From Bacillus mobilis (GTDB lineage: Bacteria; Bacillota; Bacilli; Bacillales; Bacillaceae_G), in the NCBI RefSeq assembly GCF_001884045.1, contig NZ_MACF01000123.1, forward strand, positions 171,353-235,352: a stretch of 64,000 nt of DNA, given 5' to 3'. A program made the position numbers and the translations under genes. Every line of letters starts with the position of its first letter. Position 1 is the first letter of the stretch. Below, one piece after another: positions 1 through 10,200 of this stretch. The notes beneath the pieces are model-generated. The model made no database searches. It was not told where the DNA came from and saw only the letters and a list, made by a program, of their open reading frames with translations.

Positions 1-2
1 CA

Positions 3-113
3 AAAATGAAAGGTAAAGTGTTACGAGCTGAGAGAAGGGGCTTAGAAATTTATTATCACATTAATAATTTAAAAGCGAGTAAGATTGTAAGTGTTTTAGG
101 ATATATAAACTAA
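3..113 (+). CDS. C-terminal tail of an ArsR-like winged-helix regulator (partial)
   Basis: An open frame enters from the left edge and stops at TAA 111-113. The last ~35 residues contain the stretch LRAERRGLEIYYHI, which resembles the wing of ArsR/SmtB-type winged-helix repressors (basic turn followed by a strand such as R-x-G-x-x-x-x-Y), and then a short helix. The N-terminal helix-turn-helix and any metal ligands lie outside the window, so effector and targets cannot be read. The frame has an internal ATG at position 6, but no ribosome binding site can be assessed there and I take it as a fragment. A hairpin terminator follows. Confidence 0.55.
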   Translation, partial: KMKGKVLRAERRGLEIYYHINNLKASKIVSVLGYIN

Positions 114-129
114 TGAAATATTTTCATAT

Positions 130-163
130 AAAATAGCCGCTGCTGGTAAGCAGGGGCTATTTT
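130..163. terminator. bidirectional hairpin terminator
   Basis: The arms AAAATAGCC and GGCTATTTT enclose an inner CTGCT/AGCAG stem. It lies between the upstream plus-strand gene and the convergent DUF2187 gene, with T-rich sequence on both sides. Confidence 0.75.
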
Positions 164-171
164 GTGTTGTT

Positions 172-357
172 TTATGTATTCGTATTTAAAATTTTGTAGT
201 TTTTATGATTTACAATTGTTCGATCAAATTCAAAAGTACCACCGCTTACATCTGTAATTTCAACTAAGACCGATTCAGTATATAGTTTTAGTACAGATCC
301 TGTAATCTTTAAATTATTTCGGTGAAAAAGTATAGTATCCCCTACGTTTGCTTTCAT
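172..357 (-). CDS. DUF2187 (YkvS-like) small protein
   Basis: This is a 61-residue protein with the beginning MKANVGDTILF and a central strand-rich segment, matching the DUF2187/YkvS family of small Bacillus proteins that look like a KOW/SH3-like beta barrel. The family has no established biochemical role. An excellent ribosome binding site (AAGGAGG) lies just upstream of the ATG on the minus strand. The gene is monocistronic and shares the hairpin at 130-163 with the convergent upstream gene. The length is normal for the family. The family call rests on overall resemblance only. Confidence 0.7.
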   Translation of the reverse strand: MKANVGDTILFHRNNLKITGSVLKLYTESVLVEITDVSGGTFEFDRTIVNHKNYKILNTNT

Positions 358-774
358 AGTACCTCCTTATTAAAGACAGAATTATTTTTTTATTATATAT
401 ATTAAACCACGTATAGATATATTAGTGAATATTTAGTTTTGTTTATCAATAAAATATTTTTTATTTTATAAAAAATAAAGTGCATCGTAGTATAAAAATA
501 GTTTTTTTGGTTGTATAGGAAAATCAAAATTTTGTAATCTCGCCATGATATAACTTGAGACATAATTTTTATAAAAAAGATGATAAAACAGCTGTAAGTT
601 GTATGGATGAAAAATATGATAATAGCTATTTACGTATTTAATAATTCGTTTTTTGTATTTCGTCCTTCGTTTTCTGTAACTGATTCCATATTTTTGACGC
701 TCTATCTTGTAAGTGCTTACATAAGCGGTAACATCTTATACAATGAAGGTGTTAAATCAAAAGAGGTGGTCAAT
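358..774. other. AT-rich intergenic region before the MFS gene
   Basis: Very AT-rich sequence separates the divergent DUF2187 and MFS genes. A possible extended -10 (TG-A-TATAAC, 546-554) faces the MFS gene but lacks a convincing -35. An imperfect palindrome GTAAG-TG-CTTAC lies near 710-721. An open frame runs from 607 but has no ribosome binding site and an unconvincing composition; only its last 21 codons are reported separately. Confidence 0.4.
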
Positions 775-840
775 ATGAACATAAAAAAAGTAAATTTAGC
801 GAACAGCATTGAAATAGAAAGAGGAGGCGGAAAGGTATGA
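775..840 (+). CDS. 21-codon ORF overlapping the MFS start (possible leader peptide)
   Basis: A short ORF starts at ATG 775, eight bases or so behind an AGAGGTGG ribosome binding site, and ends at a TGA (838-840) that overlaps the ATG (837) of the MFS gene in an ATGA arrangement. The peptide begins MNIKKVNLANS and ends in three glycines, because its last codons are the Shine-Dalgarno sequence (AGAGGAGGCGG) of the next gene. This geometry suggests translational coupling. I recognise no family. It could be a chance ORF, but the well-placed ribosome binding site and the exact overlap are worth recording. Confidence 0.35.
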   Translation: MNIKKVNLANSIEIERGGGKV

Positions 841-2039
841 AGAAATCAAATGTTAATCCATGGTTAGTTGTACTTGGCACAGTCATCGTACAAATGGGGC
901 TTGGAACAATATATACATGGAGTTTATTCAATCAGCCTTTAGTTAGTAAATACGGTTGGAGTCTTAACGCAGTAGCTATAACGTTCTCAATTACTAGTCT
1001 TTCCTTAGCATTTTCAACTTTATTTGCGAGTAAATTACAAGAAAAATGGGGACTTCGTAAACTTATTATGATAGCTGGACTAGCATTAGGACTAGGATTA
1101 GTACTTAGTTCGCAAGCGTCCTCATTAATATTGCTGTATGTACTAGCAGGAGTTGTTGTAGGTTATGCAGATGGTACAGCATATATCACTTCATTATCCA
1201 ATTTAATAAAGTGGTTTCCAAAGCGTAAAGGTCTAATTGCTGGTATTTCTGTCTCTGCATATGGTTCAGGTAGCTTAATCTTTAAATACGTTAACGCACA
1301 GTTAATTGAATCAGTTGGTGTATCACAAGCGTTTATATACTGGGGTTTAATTGTTACAGCTATGATTGTCCTTGGAGCTTGTTTAATCCATCAAGCTGCT
1401 GATCAAGGTGCAGTTCATGAGACAAAAACTCACGAATATACAACGAAAGAAATGCTAGGTACAAAACAAGTATACTTATTATTTATTATGTTATTTACAT
1501 CATGTATGAGTGGCTTATACTTAATTGGTATGGTAAAAGATATTGGTGTTCAACTTGTAGGACTTAACGCAGCAACAGCAGCTAATGCGGTGGCTATGGT
1601 TGCAATCTTCAATACATTAGGTCGTATTATTCTAGGACCGTTATCAGATAAAATCGGCCGTTTAAAAATCGTTACTGGTACTTTTGTTGTTATGGCAAGT
1701 TCAGTATTAGTTCTAAGTTTCGTAGATTTAAATTACGGTATCTACTTCGTATGTGTAGCAAGTGTAGCATTTTGCTTTGGTGGAAATATCACGATTTTCC
1801 CAGCTATCGTTGGTGATTTCTACGGTATGAAAAACCATAGTAAGAACTACGGAATTGTGTATCAAGGATTTGGATTTGGAGCGCTTGCAGGTTCCTTTAT
1901 CGGTGCACTTCTAGGTGGATTCAAACCAACATTCATGGTGATCGGCGTATTATGTGTCGTATCATTTATTATCGCAATATTAATTCAAGCGCCTAAACAG
2001 AAAAAAGAACACGAAGAAGAGTATCGCAGTGTAGCATAA
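837..2039 (+). CDS. OFA-family MFS transporter (oxalate/formate antiporter-like)
   Basis: A 400-residue, 12-helix major facilitator. The N-terminus (NPWLVVLGTVIVQMGLGTIY followed by TWSLF) is typical of the OFA (oxalate:formate antiporter) branch, which in firmicutes includes transporters for small monocarboxylates. The cytoplasmic loop 2-3 carries the MFS-type motif around KLQEKWGLRK, and the loop 8-9 region has GPLSDKIGRLK. The start is fixed by the AGAGGAGGCGG ribosome binding site. The substrate cannot be read from sequence. A simple terminator follows, so it is monocistronic apart from the overlapping 21-codon ORF upstream. Confidence 0.85.
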   Translation: MKKSNVNPWLVVLGTVIVQMGLGTIYTWSLFNQPLVSKYGWSLNAVAITFSITSLSLAFSTLFASKLQEKWGLRKLIMIAGLALGLGLVLSSQASSLILLYVLAGVVVGYADGTAYITSLSNLIKWFPKRKGLIAGISVSAYGSGSLIFKYVNAQLIESVGVSQAFIYWGLIVTAMIVLGACLIHQAADQGAVHETKTHEYTTKEMLGTKQVYLLFIMLFTSCMSGLYLIGMVKDIGVQLVGLNAATAANAVAMVAIFNTLGRIILGPLSDKIGRLKIVTGTFVVMASSVLVLSFVDLNYGIYFVCVASVAFCFGGNITIFPAIVGDFYGMKNHSKNYGIVYQGFGFGALAGSFIGALLGGFKPTFMVIGVLCVVSFIIAILIQAPKQKKEHEEEYRSVA

Positions 2040-2071
2040 GTATATAAATCTTCTATAACACTATGATTACG

Positions 2072-2104
2072 AAAAAGCATCCTGTTAAATAGGGTGCTTT
2101 TTTG
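2072..2104 (+). terminator. terminator after the MFS gene
   Basis: The hairpin AAAAGCATCCT/AGGGTGCTTTTTT is followed by a T-tract, about 30 bases after the MFS stop codon. Confidence 0.8.
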
Positions 2105-2265
2105 AGTTATTTTAAATAGGTTATATAATTTTTGGAATTTTTTGAGGCGAAAAATGAGTGATATACCTATTTGGATTATATTGGAATATTAAAAAGTGAT
2201 ACATTATATTCGAACTACTTATTAAATCTTAAATTATAAACACGACATACATCAATAATTGCAAG

Positions 2266-2309
2266 ATATATTTTCTCGATATTTTCAGAAAAATGTTGAG
2301 AAAATATAT
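2266..2309. repeat. perfect 12-bp inverted repeat upstream of the dhb promoter
   Basis: The arms ATATATTTTCTC (2266-2277) and GAGAAAATATAT (2298-2309) are perfectly complementary around a 20-base loop. It lies about 170 bases upstream of the dhb -35, within a 370-base AT-rich stretch (2105-2477) that otherwise shows no gene. No T-tract follows on the plus strand, so it does not look like a terminator for the upstream gene. It may be a regulator site or simply a cruciform-prone AT-rich repeat. Confidence 0.55.
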
Positions 2310-2477
2310 ACTCGATTTTTTGGTAAGGCTTTGTAAATGAGGGTATCTACAGTTTATCTTCTTTAATTTTACAAAGAGGAGTAGGAATTAAATATTTAAT
2401 GTACGTGCTTATTAATACTTTTAGATGTAATTGCATTGAGAAGCACTAAAATGTTTTGTCTGAAAAATAAAAATAGG

Positions 2478-2506
2478 TTGACAAGTTTATTGAGAAAGAT
2501 TATCAT
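2478..2506 (+). promoter_or_regulatory. dhb operon promoter with overlapping Fur-like site
   Basis: TTGACA (2478-2483), a 17-base spacer and TATCAT (2501-2506) form a near-consensus sigma-A promoter. The -10 sits inside GAGAAAGATTATCATTTC, a partial Fur box, so Fur-iron would block RNA polymerase. Another partial match (ACATTATCAATGAATAAT) lies just downstream. Confidence 0.7.
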
Positions 2507-2606
2507 TTCGGTGTAAGAATATTAAATGAAAAACATTATCAATGAATAATATTTTGATGAAAAGTACACTTGACCAATTAGTTTAGTAAGTGTATTATTT
2601 TTTACA

Positions 2607-2628
2607 TTGATAATGATAATCATTATCG
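2607..2628. promoter_or_regulatory. Fur box upstream of dhbA
   Basis: TTGATAATGATAATCATTATC is almost the textbook Fur operator (TGATAAT-N-ATTATCA repeats). It lies about 50 bases upstream of the dhbA start in the leader, consistent with iron repression of bacillibactin synthesis. Confidence 0.85.
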
Positions 2629-2673
2629 TAATTTGTTTAATTAGATTAATTTTTAAATGAAAGGATAGAGGAA

Positions 2674-3459
2674 ATGAACTTAGGGGAATTTGATGGGAAA
2701 ACGGTTTTAGTAACAGGTGCAGCCCAAGGTATAGGTAGTGTTGTTGCCAAAATGTTTTTAGAAAGAGGAGCTACAGTTATTGCGGTTGATCAAAATGAAG
2801 AGGGGTTAAATGTTCTCTTAAATGAAAATGAATTAAAGGAAACACACATGAAAACGTTTCGTATAGATGTGAGTGATAGTACCGCAGTTGAAGATATCGT
2901 AAACGGTATTGAAAATGATATAGCACCGATAAATATATTAGTTAATGTTGCAGGGGTTTTACGTATGGGAGCGATTCACTCTTTAAGTGATGAAGATTGG
3001 AATAAAACATTCTCTGTAAATTCTACAGGCGTTTTCTATATGTCCCGAGCAGTAAGTAAACGTATGATGCAAAGAAAGTCAGGGGCAATTGTTACAGTTG
3101 GTTCAAATGCAGCAAATACCCCGAGAATGGATATGGCTGCGTATGCGGCATCCAAAGCTGCAACGACGATGTTTATGAAGTGTTTAGGATTAGAACTTGC
3201 AGCATATAACATTCGCTGTAACTTAGTTTCCCCAGGTTCAACTGAAACTGAAATGCAAAGGTTACTATGGGCTGATGAGAATGGAGCAAAAAATATCATT
3301 GCTGGTTCTCAAAGTACATATAGACTCGGTATACCATTACAAAAAATTGCACAGCCTTCAGAAGTTGCCGAAGCGGTATTGTTTTTAGCGTCAGATAAAG
3401 CAAGCCACATTACAATGCACAATTTATGTGTCGATGGCGGAGCTACATTAGGCGTTTAA
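2674..3459 (+). CDS. dhbA: 2,3-dihydro-2,3-dihydroxybenzoate dehydrogenase
   Basis: A 261-residue short-chain dehydrogenase that oxidises 2,3-dihydro-2,3-dihydroxybenzoate to 2,3-dihydroxybenzoate with NAD+, the third step from chorismate. The Rossmann motif TGAAQGIG is at residues 14-21, NVAG at 91-94, the catalytic Ser near 144 and YAASK with Tyr157 and Lys161. The length is normal for the family. The start follows an AAAGGATAGAGGA ribosome binding site. It is the first gene of the bacillibactin operon, directly behind the Fur-boxed promoter, and dhbC follows after 25 bases, so it should be made only under iron limitation. Confidence 0.95.
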   Translation: MNLGEFDGKTVLVTGAAQGIGSVVAKMFLERGATVIAVDQNEEGLNVLLNENELKETHMKTFRIDVSDSTAVEDIVNGIENDIAPINILVNVAGVLRMGAIHSLSDEDWNKTFSVNSTGVFYMSRAVSKRMMQRKSGAIVTVGSNAANTPRMDMAAYAASKAATTMFMKCLGLELAAYNIRCNLVSPGSTETEMQRLLWADENGAKNIIAGSQSTYRLGIPLQKIAQPSEVAEAVLFLASDKASHITMHNLCVDGGATLGV

Positions 3460-3484
3460 TAAAAAAATAGGGGGCTATTATATC

Positions 3485-4684
3485 ATGAATGAACTTACGG
3501 CTGTAAAGGAACTGTCAGAAAAACTTTTAGAAGATTATAAGACTGAATCTTCATTCTTTTTTGCTTCACCTACTCGAACAATATTGACAGAAGGAGAGTT
3601 TACTACAGTAAAGCATCGTGAAATTGAAAGTTTTCCAGAACTAGTACAGGCAGTATTACGTAATGCAAAACAAGCTGGAAATCCGAATCCAATCGTTGTT
3701 GGTGCTTTGCCATTTGATCGTAGAAAAGAAGTTCAACTTATCGTACCAGAATATAGCAGAATATCTGAACGATTACAATTAGATACAACAAATCAGCTTG
3801 AAACAAATGAGAACTTAACATTTGAAATGACACCTGTACCAGATCCTGAAGTGTATATGAATGGTGTGAAGCAAGGAATTGAAAAAATACAAGACGGAGA
3901 TTTAAAGAAAATCGTTCTATCCAGATCATTAGATGTTAAATCTTCCGAAAAGATTAATAAGCAAAAGCTTCTTCGAGAATTAGCAGAGCATAATAAGCAC
4001 GGTTATACATTTGCTGTTAATGTACCGAAAGATGAAAACGAGAAGAATAAGACTTTAATTGGAGCAAGTCCTGAGTTACTCGTTTCACGTAATGGTATGC
4101 AAGTTATTTCTAATCCGTTAGCTGGTTCAAGACCGCGTAGTGATGATCCAGTTGAAGATAAAAGAAGAGCAGAGGAATTACTTTCTTCTCCAAAAGATTT
4201 ACATGAACATGCGGTAGTAGTAGAAGCGGTAGCTGCTGCGCTTCGTCCATACTGTCACACATTACATGTTCCAGAAAAACCATCCGTTATTCATAGTGAA
4301 GCGATGTGGCATTTGTCTACTGAAGTGAAAGGTGAACTAAAGGATCCGAATACTACTTCTTTGGAATTAGCAATTGCACTTCATCCTACGCCAGCAGTTT
4401 GCGGGACGCCTATGGAAGAAGCGAGAGAGGCGATTCAAAAAATTGAGCCATTTGACCGTGAATTTTTTACAGGAATGCTAGGTTGGAGCGATTTAAATGG
4501 AGATGGTGAATGGATTGTTACAATTCGCTGTGCTGAAGTGCAAGAAAAAACCCTTCGATTATTTGCAGGAGCGGGAGTTGTCGCTGAGTCAAAACCAGAA
4601 GATGAGTTAGCAGAAACATCAGCTAAGTTTCAAACAATGCTGAAGGCTCTAGGGTTAAGTGATAATTCATTGAATGAAAAATAG
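3485..4684 (+). CDS. dhbC: isochorismate synthase
   Basis: A 399-residue chorismate-binding enzyme that converts chorismate to isochorismate, the first committed step of 2,3-dihydroxybenzoate synthesis. The C-terminal two thirds carry the family landmarks [10 protein letters not shown], the segment [11 protein letters not shown] and the closing [13 protein letters not shown] with its metal-binding glutamates. It overlaps nothing but sits tightly between dhbA and dhbE (12-base gap), with an AGGGGG ribosome binding site. The menaquinone paralogue MenF is excluded by the operon context. It is a complete gene with no sign of damage. Confidence 0.95.
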   Translation: MNELTAVKELSEKLLEDYKTESSFFFASPTRTILTEGEFTTVKHREIESFPELVQAVLRNAKQAGNPNPIVVGALPFDRRKEVQLIVPEYSRISERLQLDTTNQLETNENLTFEMTPVPDPEVYMNGVKQGIEKIQDGDLKKIVLSRSLDVKSSEKINKQKLLRELAEHNKHGYTFAVNVPKDENEKNKTLIGASPELLVSRNGMQVISNPLAGSRPRSDDPVEDKRRAEELLSSPKDLHEHAVVVEAVAAALRPYCHTLHVPEKPSVIHSEAMWHLSTEVKGELKDPNTTSLELAIALHPTPAVCGTPMEEAREAIQKIEPFDREFFTGMLGWSDLNGDGEWIVTIRCAEVQEKTLRLFAGAGVVAESKPEDELAETSAKFQTMLKALGLSDNSLNEK

Positions 4685-4696
4685 GGGGAAGAAAGA

Positions 4697-6313
4697 ATGT
4701 TGACAGGTTATACAAAATGGCCAAAAGAATTTGCTAATCGCTATCGAGAAGAAGGGTGTTGGCTTGGTGAAACATTTGGCGGGGTGTTAAGAGAGCGTGC
4801 TGAAAAATATGGAGATCAAATTGCGGTTGTAAGTGGTAATACGCATGTAACGTATAGTGAGCTTGATAAAAAAGTAGATCGCTTAGCGTCAGGTTTACTG
4901 AATTTAGGAATAAAACAAGAGGATCGAGTTGTAATCCAATTACCTAACGTTATCGAGTTTTTCGAAATGTGTTTTGCGCTATTTCGAATTGGAGCACTTC
5001 CTGTCTTTGCACTACCTTCACATCGAAGCAGTGAAATTAGTTATTTTTGTGAGTTTGGTGAGGCGAATGCTTACGTTATTTCAGATAAGGCTCTCGGCTT
5101 TGATTATCGAAAACTAGCAAGAGAAGTGAAAGAGAAAGTGTCAACTTTACAACATGTAATTGTAGTGGGAGAAGAAGAGGAGTTTATGAACATAAGTGAT
5201 CTGTATGTAGATTCTATTCCATTACCAGAAGTTCAGCCAAGTGATGTTGCGTTTCTCCAATTGTCAGGAGGGACAACAGGACTTTCTAAATTAATTCCTA
5301 GAACACATGATGACTATATTTATAGTTTACGTGTTAGCGCTGAAATTTGTAATTTGAATACGGATAGCGTCTATATGGCAGTTCTTCCAGTAGCGCACAA
5401 TTACCCAATGAGTTCTCCAGGGACATTTGGAACTTTCTATGCGGGTGGAAAAGTAGTGCTAGCAACTGGAGGTAGTCCAGATGAGGCATTTGCTCTAATA
5501 GAAAAAGAAAAAGTCACGATTACCGCGCTCGTTCCGCCATTAGCAATGATCTGGCTTGATGCTGCATCTTCTCGTAATAACGATTTATCGAGCCTAGAAG
5601 TGATTCAAGTTGGTGGTGCGAAATTTGGCGCCGAAGTTGCGAAACGTATACGTCCTACATTTGGATGTACGTTACAGCAAGTGTTCGGTATGGCAGAAGG
5701 ATTAGTAAATTACACAAGATTAAATGATCCAGAAGAAATCATCATTCATACGCAAGGTAGACCGATGTCTACATACGACGAAGTAAGGGTTGTCGATGAA
5801 AATGATAACGATGTAAAAGTTGGTGAAGTAGGAAGTTTATTAACAAGAGGACCATATACAATTCGTGGTTATTATAAAGCGGAAGAGCATAATGAAAGGT
5901 CATTTACTGAAGATGGATTTTATCGTACAGGAGATCTTGTGAAAGTAAATGAACAAGGTTACATCATTGTAGAAGGTAGGGATAAAGATCAAATTAACCG
6001 TGGTGGTGAGAAAGTTGCTGCGGAAGAAGTTGAAAATCATCTATTAGCACATGATGCAGTACATGATGTAGCAATTGTATCAATGCCTGACGAGTATTTA
6101 GGGGAACGTACTTGTGCATTTGTTATAGCTCGCGGACAAGCCCCGACAGTAAGTGAATTAAAAATGTTTTTAAGAGAACGCGGTATAGCAGCTTATAAGA
6201 TTCCGGATCGAATTGAATTTATTGAATCATTCCCGCAAACAGGTGTTGGAAAGGTAAGCAAAAAAGAGTTACGTAAAGTCATTGCTGAAAAACTTATTAC
6301 GATAAAACGATAA
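4697..6313 (+). CDS. dhbE: (2,3-dihydroxybenzoyl)adenylate synthase
   Basis: A 538-residue stand-alone adenylating enzyme of the ANL superfamily. It activates 2,3-dihydroxybenzoate with ATP and loads it onto the aryl-carrier domain of DhbB. The phosphate-binding loop [11 protein letters not shown] lies near residues 189-199, the AMP-binding block around [12 protein letters not shown], the hinge YRTGDLV, and the C-terminal catalytic lysine in [25 protein letters not shown] ribosome binding site lies upstream. It is full length for an EntE/DhbE protein and is followed by dhbB after 30 bases. Confidence 0.95.
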   Translation: MLTGYTKWPKEFANRYREEGCWLGETFGGVLRERAEKYGDQIAVVSGNTHVTYSELDKKVDRLASGLLNLGIKQEDRVVIQLPNVIEFFEMCFALFRIGALPVFALPSHRSSEISYFCEFGEANAYVISDKALGFDYRKLAREVKEKVSTLQHVIVVGEEEEFMNISDLYVDSIPLPEVQPSDVAFLQLSGGTTGLSKLIPRTHDDYIYSLRVSAEICNLNTDSVYMAVLPVAHNYPMSSPGTFGTFYAGGKVVLATGGSPDEAFALIEKEKVTITALVPPLAMIWLDAASSRNNDLSSLEVIQVGGAKFGAEVAKRIRPTFGCTLQQVFGMAEGLVNYTRLNDPEEIIIHTQGRPMSTYDEVRVVDENDNDVKVGEVGSLLTRGPYTIRGYYKAEEHNERSFTEDGFYRTGDLVKVNEQGYIIVEGRDKDQINRGGEKVAAEEVENHLLAHDAVHDVAIVSMPDEYLGERTCAFVIARGQAPTVSELKMFLRERGIAAYKIPDRIEFIESFPQTGVGKVSKKELRKVIAEKLITIKR

Positions 6314-6343
6314 AGAATATAAAAATTGGAAGGAAGTGATTAG

Positions 6344-7237
6344 ATGGCTATCCCATCTATTTCAGTATACAAAATGCCAGTTGAATCAGAACTACCAAAA
6401 AATAAAGTGAATTGGACGCCAGATCCGAAACGTGCGGTTCTTCTAATCCATGACATGCAAGAATATTTTCTTGATGCATATAGCGATAAAGAATCACCGA
6501 AAGTAGAACTCATTTCAAATATTAAGGTGATAAGAGAAAGATGTAAGGAACTTGGTATCCCAGTTGTTTATACAGCTCAGCCAGGTGGACAAACGTTAGA
6601 ACAACGAGGGTTATTACAAGACTTCTGGGGTGATGGTATTCCTGCTGGACCAGATAAAAAGAAAATTGTGGATGAACTTACTCCTGATGAGAATGATATA
6701 TTCTTAACGAAATGGAGATATAGTGCATTTAAAAAGACAAATCTATTAGAAATTTTAAATGAGCAAGGAAGAGATCAACTTATTATTTGCGGTATTTATG
6801 CGCATATTGGCTGCCTTTTAACAGCTTGTGAAGCGTTTATGGATGGTATAGAGCCTTTCTTTGTAGCAGATGCAGTTGCTGATTTTTCATTAGAGCATCA
6901 TAAACAAGCATTACAGTATGCATCTAATAGATGTGCAGTGACGACATCAACCAACTTACTGTTAAAAGATTTACAAAATGTAAAAGACGATAAGAGTGAA
7001 GGGATCACTTTACAGGAAGTACATGAACTAGTTGCACAATTACTTCGTGAACCAGTAGAAAGTGTTGAGACTGATGAAGATTTATTAAATAGAGGACTTG
7101 ATTCGGTCAGAATTATGAGTTTAGTAGAGAAGTGGCGTCGTGAAGGAAAAGAAATCACTTTTGCGGATTTAGCAGAGAGCCCAACTGTTGTTGATTGGTA
7201 CCGTTTATTATCTCCGCAAACAGAACATGTACTTTAA
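6344..7237 (+). CDS. dhbB: isochorismatase with C-terminal aryl carrier domain
   Basis: A 297-residue bifunctional protein. The N-terminal ~210 residues are an isochorismatase (opening LLIHDMQEYF, with a cysteine-hydrolase-like fold and IYAHIGCLLTACEAF) that splits isochorismate to dihydro-DHB and pyruvate. The C-terminal ~80 residues are an aryl carrier protein whose phosphopantetheine serine is Ser254 in GLDSVRIMSL. DhbE loads DHB here for transfer to DhbF. A GGAAGG ribosome binding site precedes the ATG. Both domains are complete, as in EntB. Confidence 0.95.
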   Translation: MAIPSISVYKMPVESELPKNKVNWTPDPKRAVLLIHDMQEYFLDAYSDKESPKVELISNIKVIRERCKELGIPVVYTAQPGGQTLEQRGLLQDFWGDGIPAGPDKKKIVDELTPDENDIFLTKWRYSAFKKTNLLEILNEQGRDQLIICGIYAHIGCLLTACEAFMDGIEPFFVADAVADFSLEHHKQALQYASNRCAVTTSTNLLLKDLQNVKDDKSEGITLQEVHELVAQLLREPVESVETDEDLLNRGLDSVRIMSLVEKWRREGKEITFADLAESPTVVDWYRLLSPQTEHVL

Positions 7238-7268
7238 TATAGACTACATAATAAAGGGGTAGTAAAGA

Positions 7269-10200
7269 ATGCCTAATAGTCAAAAGGTTCGTCATTCGTT
7301 ATCATCTGCGCAGACTGGTATGTGGTTTGCACAGCAATTAGATCCGCTCAATCCGATTTATAATACTGGGGAGTATGTTGAAATAAGCGGAAATGTTAAT
7401 CAAGAAATTTTCGAATTAGCAGTACGTAAAGTTGTAACAGAAGCAGAAGCATTACATGTTCGTTTCGAAGAGGATGAGATGGGCCCATGGCAAGTTATTG
7501 AAGAATTACAGTTTCATATGCATTTTATTGACGCTCGTAAAGAAGAAAATCCTGAAAAAGCTGCTAAAGTATGGATGAAAAATGATTTATCTATGCCAGT
7601 CGATTTGAAAACAGATACATTATTTACTGAAGCACTTATTCAAGTTGAAAATAATCGTTTCTTTTGGTATCAGCGCATCCATCACATTGTGATGGATGGC
7701 TATGGATTTTCACTTCTTAGCCAAAAGGTAGCGAAAGAGTATACATCACTTATAGAAGAAATAAATAAGAATGAAAAGCCATTTGGTTCTATTTCAAAAA
7801 TTGTACAAGAAGATATTGAGTATCAGGAGTCTAAACAAATTCAGGAAGATCGTACTTTTTGGTTAGAGAAGTTTGCAGATGAACCAGAAGTTGTAAGTTT
7901 AGCAGAACGAGCGCCGAGAACATCAAATGGATTTTTACGGGAAACAGCTTATTTATCCAAATCTAGTACGAAAACTTTACTAGAAGATATTAATGTTTCG
8001 TTAACAAGTTGGCCAGAATTTATTGTCGCTGTAACGAGTATTTATATGCATAAATTAACAGGTGCAAATGATATTGTTTTAGGTTTACCTATGATGGGGC
8101 GTCTCGGTTCTGCATCTATTTATACACCGAGTATGGTAATGAATTTAGTACCACTTCGTCTCACTGTAACTCCAAATATAACGCTTGCGGAATTATTACA
8201 GCAAGTTTCTAAAGAAATTCGAGACGTACGTCGTCATCATAAATATCGTCATGAGGAATTAAGAAGAGACTTAAAGTTACTAGGTGAAAATCATAGGTTA
8301 TTCGGGCCGTTAGTGAATGTAATGCCTTTTGATTATGGGCTTAACTTTGCTGGAAATCGTGGAATTACACATAATTTATCAGCAGGACCTGTCGATGATT
8401 TATCGATAAATGTTTATAAACGTTTCGATAAAAATGAGTTAATGATTCATTTTGATGCGAATCCGGAAGTATATAATGAAGCTGAACTAGCGTTACATAA
8501 AGAGAGATTTATGAAGTTATTAGAATTAGTGATAAATGATGATCAAAAAGACGAGTCGATTGGAAATATAAACATTACTCTTCCTGAAGAAAATCATAAA
8601 GTTCTAATGGAATGGAATGAAACTAAAGAAGCTGCAGAGTTAATCTCTTTACCTATATTATTTGAAAAACAAGTACAAAAAAATCCAAATAAAATAGCGG
8701 TTACGTGTAACGGAGTAGACTTTACGTATAATGAGCTAAATGAACGAGTAAATGAACTGGCGCACTATTTAGTAGAGGAAGGAATAGGGTCAAATCAGTT
8801 CGTAGCTTTAGTGTTTCCAAGGTCAATAGAAATGGTAGTTAGTATGCTAGCAGTTTTAAAGACTGGTGCAGCGTATTTACCGATAGATCCAGAATATCCA
8901 GCTGAGCGAATCAATTATATTGTAAATGATGCAAAACCAGTGTGTATCATCACACATTCATCTGTTTCATCTGCTTTAGTTATTGAAAATGATATGAAAA
9001 AAATCGAATTAGATCGCGAAGAAACAGAACTAGCGTTAAAAGCATATTCTCATATGAATCTACCATTTAGGAAAGATGAATCACTTTTAAAGCCTGCGTA
9101 TGCAATTTACACTTCAGGATCAACGGGAAATCCAAAAGGTGTAATTGTTCCTATGGGAGCTTTAAGTAACTTTTTATTGTCTATGGACGATATGTTTTCA
9201 TTAAATGAAAACGATCATTTAGTAGCAGTTACAACGTTTGCGTTTGATATTTCTGCACTAGAAATTTATTTACCTCTTATTAGTGGTGCAAGTTTAACAA
9301 TCGCACAAAAAGAAGTAATTCAAGAACCTGCTGTGTTAACGGCATTGTTGCAAGAAGAAAGAGCGACAATTATGCAAGCTACACCGACCCTTTGGCAGGC
9401 GTTAGTAATTGAATATCCAGATAGACTACAAGGGCTAAAAGTGCTCGTTGGTGGTGAAGCACTTCCAGCTCATTTAGCAAATACATTAAAAGAATTAGGT
9501 TGCTCTATTACAAACTTATATGGACCTACTGAAACGACTATTTGGTCTACTTTCAAGAACATCGACGAAAATGAAATGGGTATACCTCCTATTGGAAAAC
9601 CGATTTGGAGTACAGATGTATATGTATTAGATGCAGGATTACAACCAGTACCACCTGGAGTAATTGGCGAACTATATATTGCTGGAGAAGGACTTGCGAA
9701 CGGCTATTTAGGAAAACCAGAGTTAACGGCTGAACGATTTGTTGCAAATCCTTTTGGAGAACGAGGGAAGCGCATGTACCGCACAGGTGATCTTGTGAAA
9801 TGGCGTAACGATGGTGTGCTGGAATACGTGAGCCGAGCAGATCATCAAATAAAAATCCGTGGTTTCCGAATTGAATTAGCTGAAATTGAAATGGTATTAC
9901 AACGACATGAAAATATTAAACAAGCAGTAGTAATGGTACGAGAAGATCGCCCAAATGATAAACGAATTATTGCGTATATCGTTGCTGAACAGAAGGATAC
10001 AATTAACTTTGCAGAAATTCGTTCTTATGTTTCAGAAAGTTTAGCGAATTATATGGTACCTTCAGCGTTTGTGTTGTTAGAAGGATTACCATTAACACCA
10101 AATGGAAAGGTTGATAGAAAGAAATTACCAGCTCCTGATTTTAATGAAATGAATAAGGAGAGAGTTGCTAGAAATCCGAAGGAAGAAATATTATGTGATT

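Noticed and set aside
607-774. Extension of the 21-codon ORF back to ATG 607
   Set aside because: There is no ribosome binding site at 607 and its composition is not protein-like; only the part from 775 has a plausible start.
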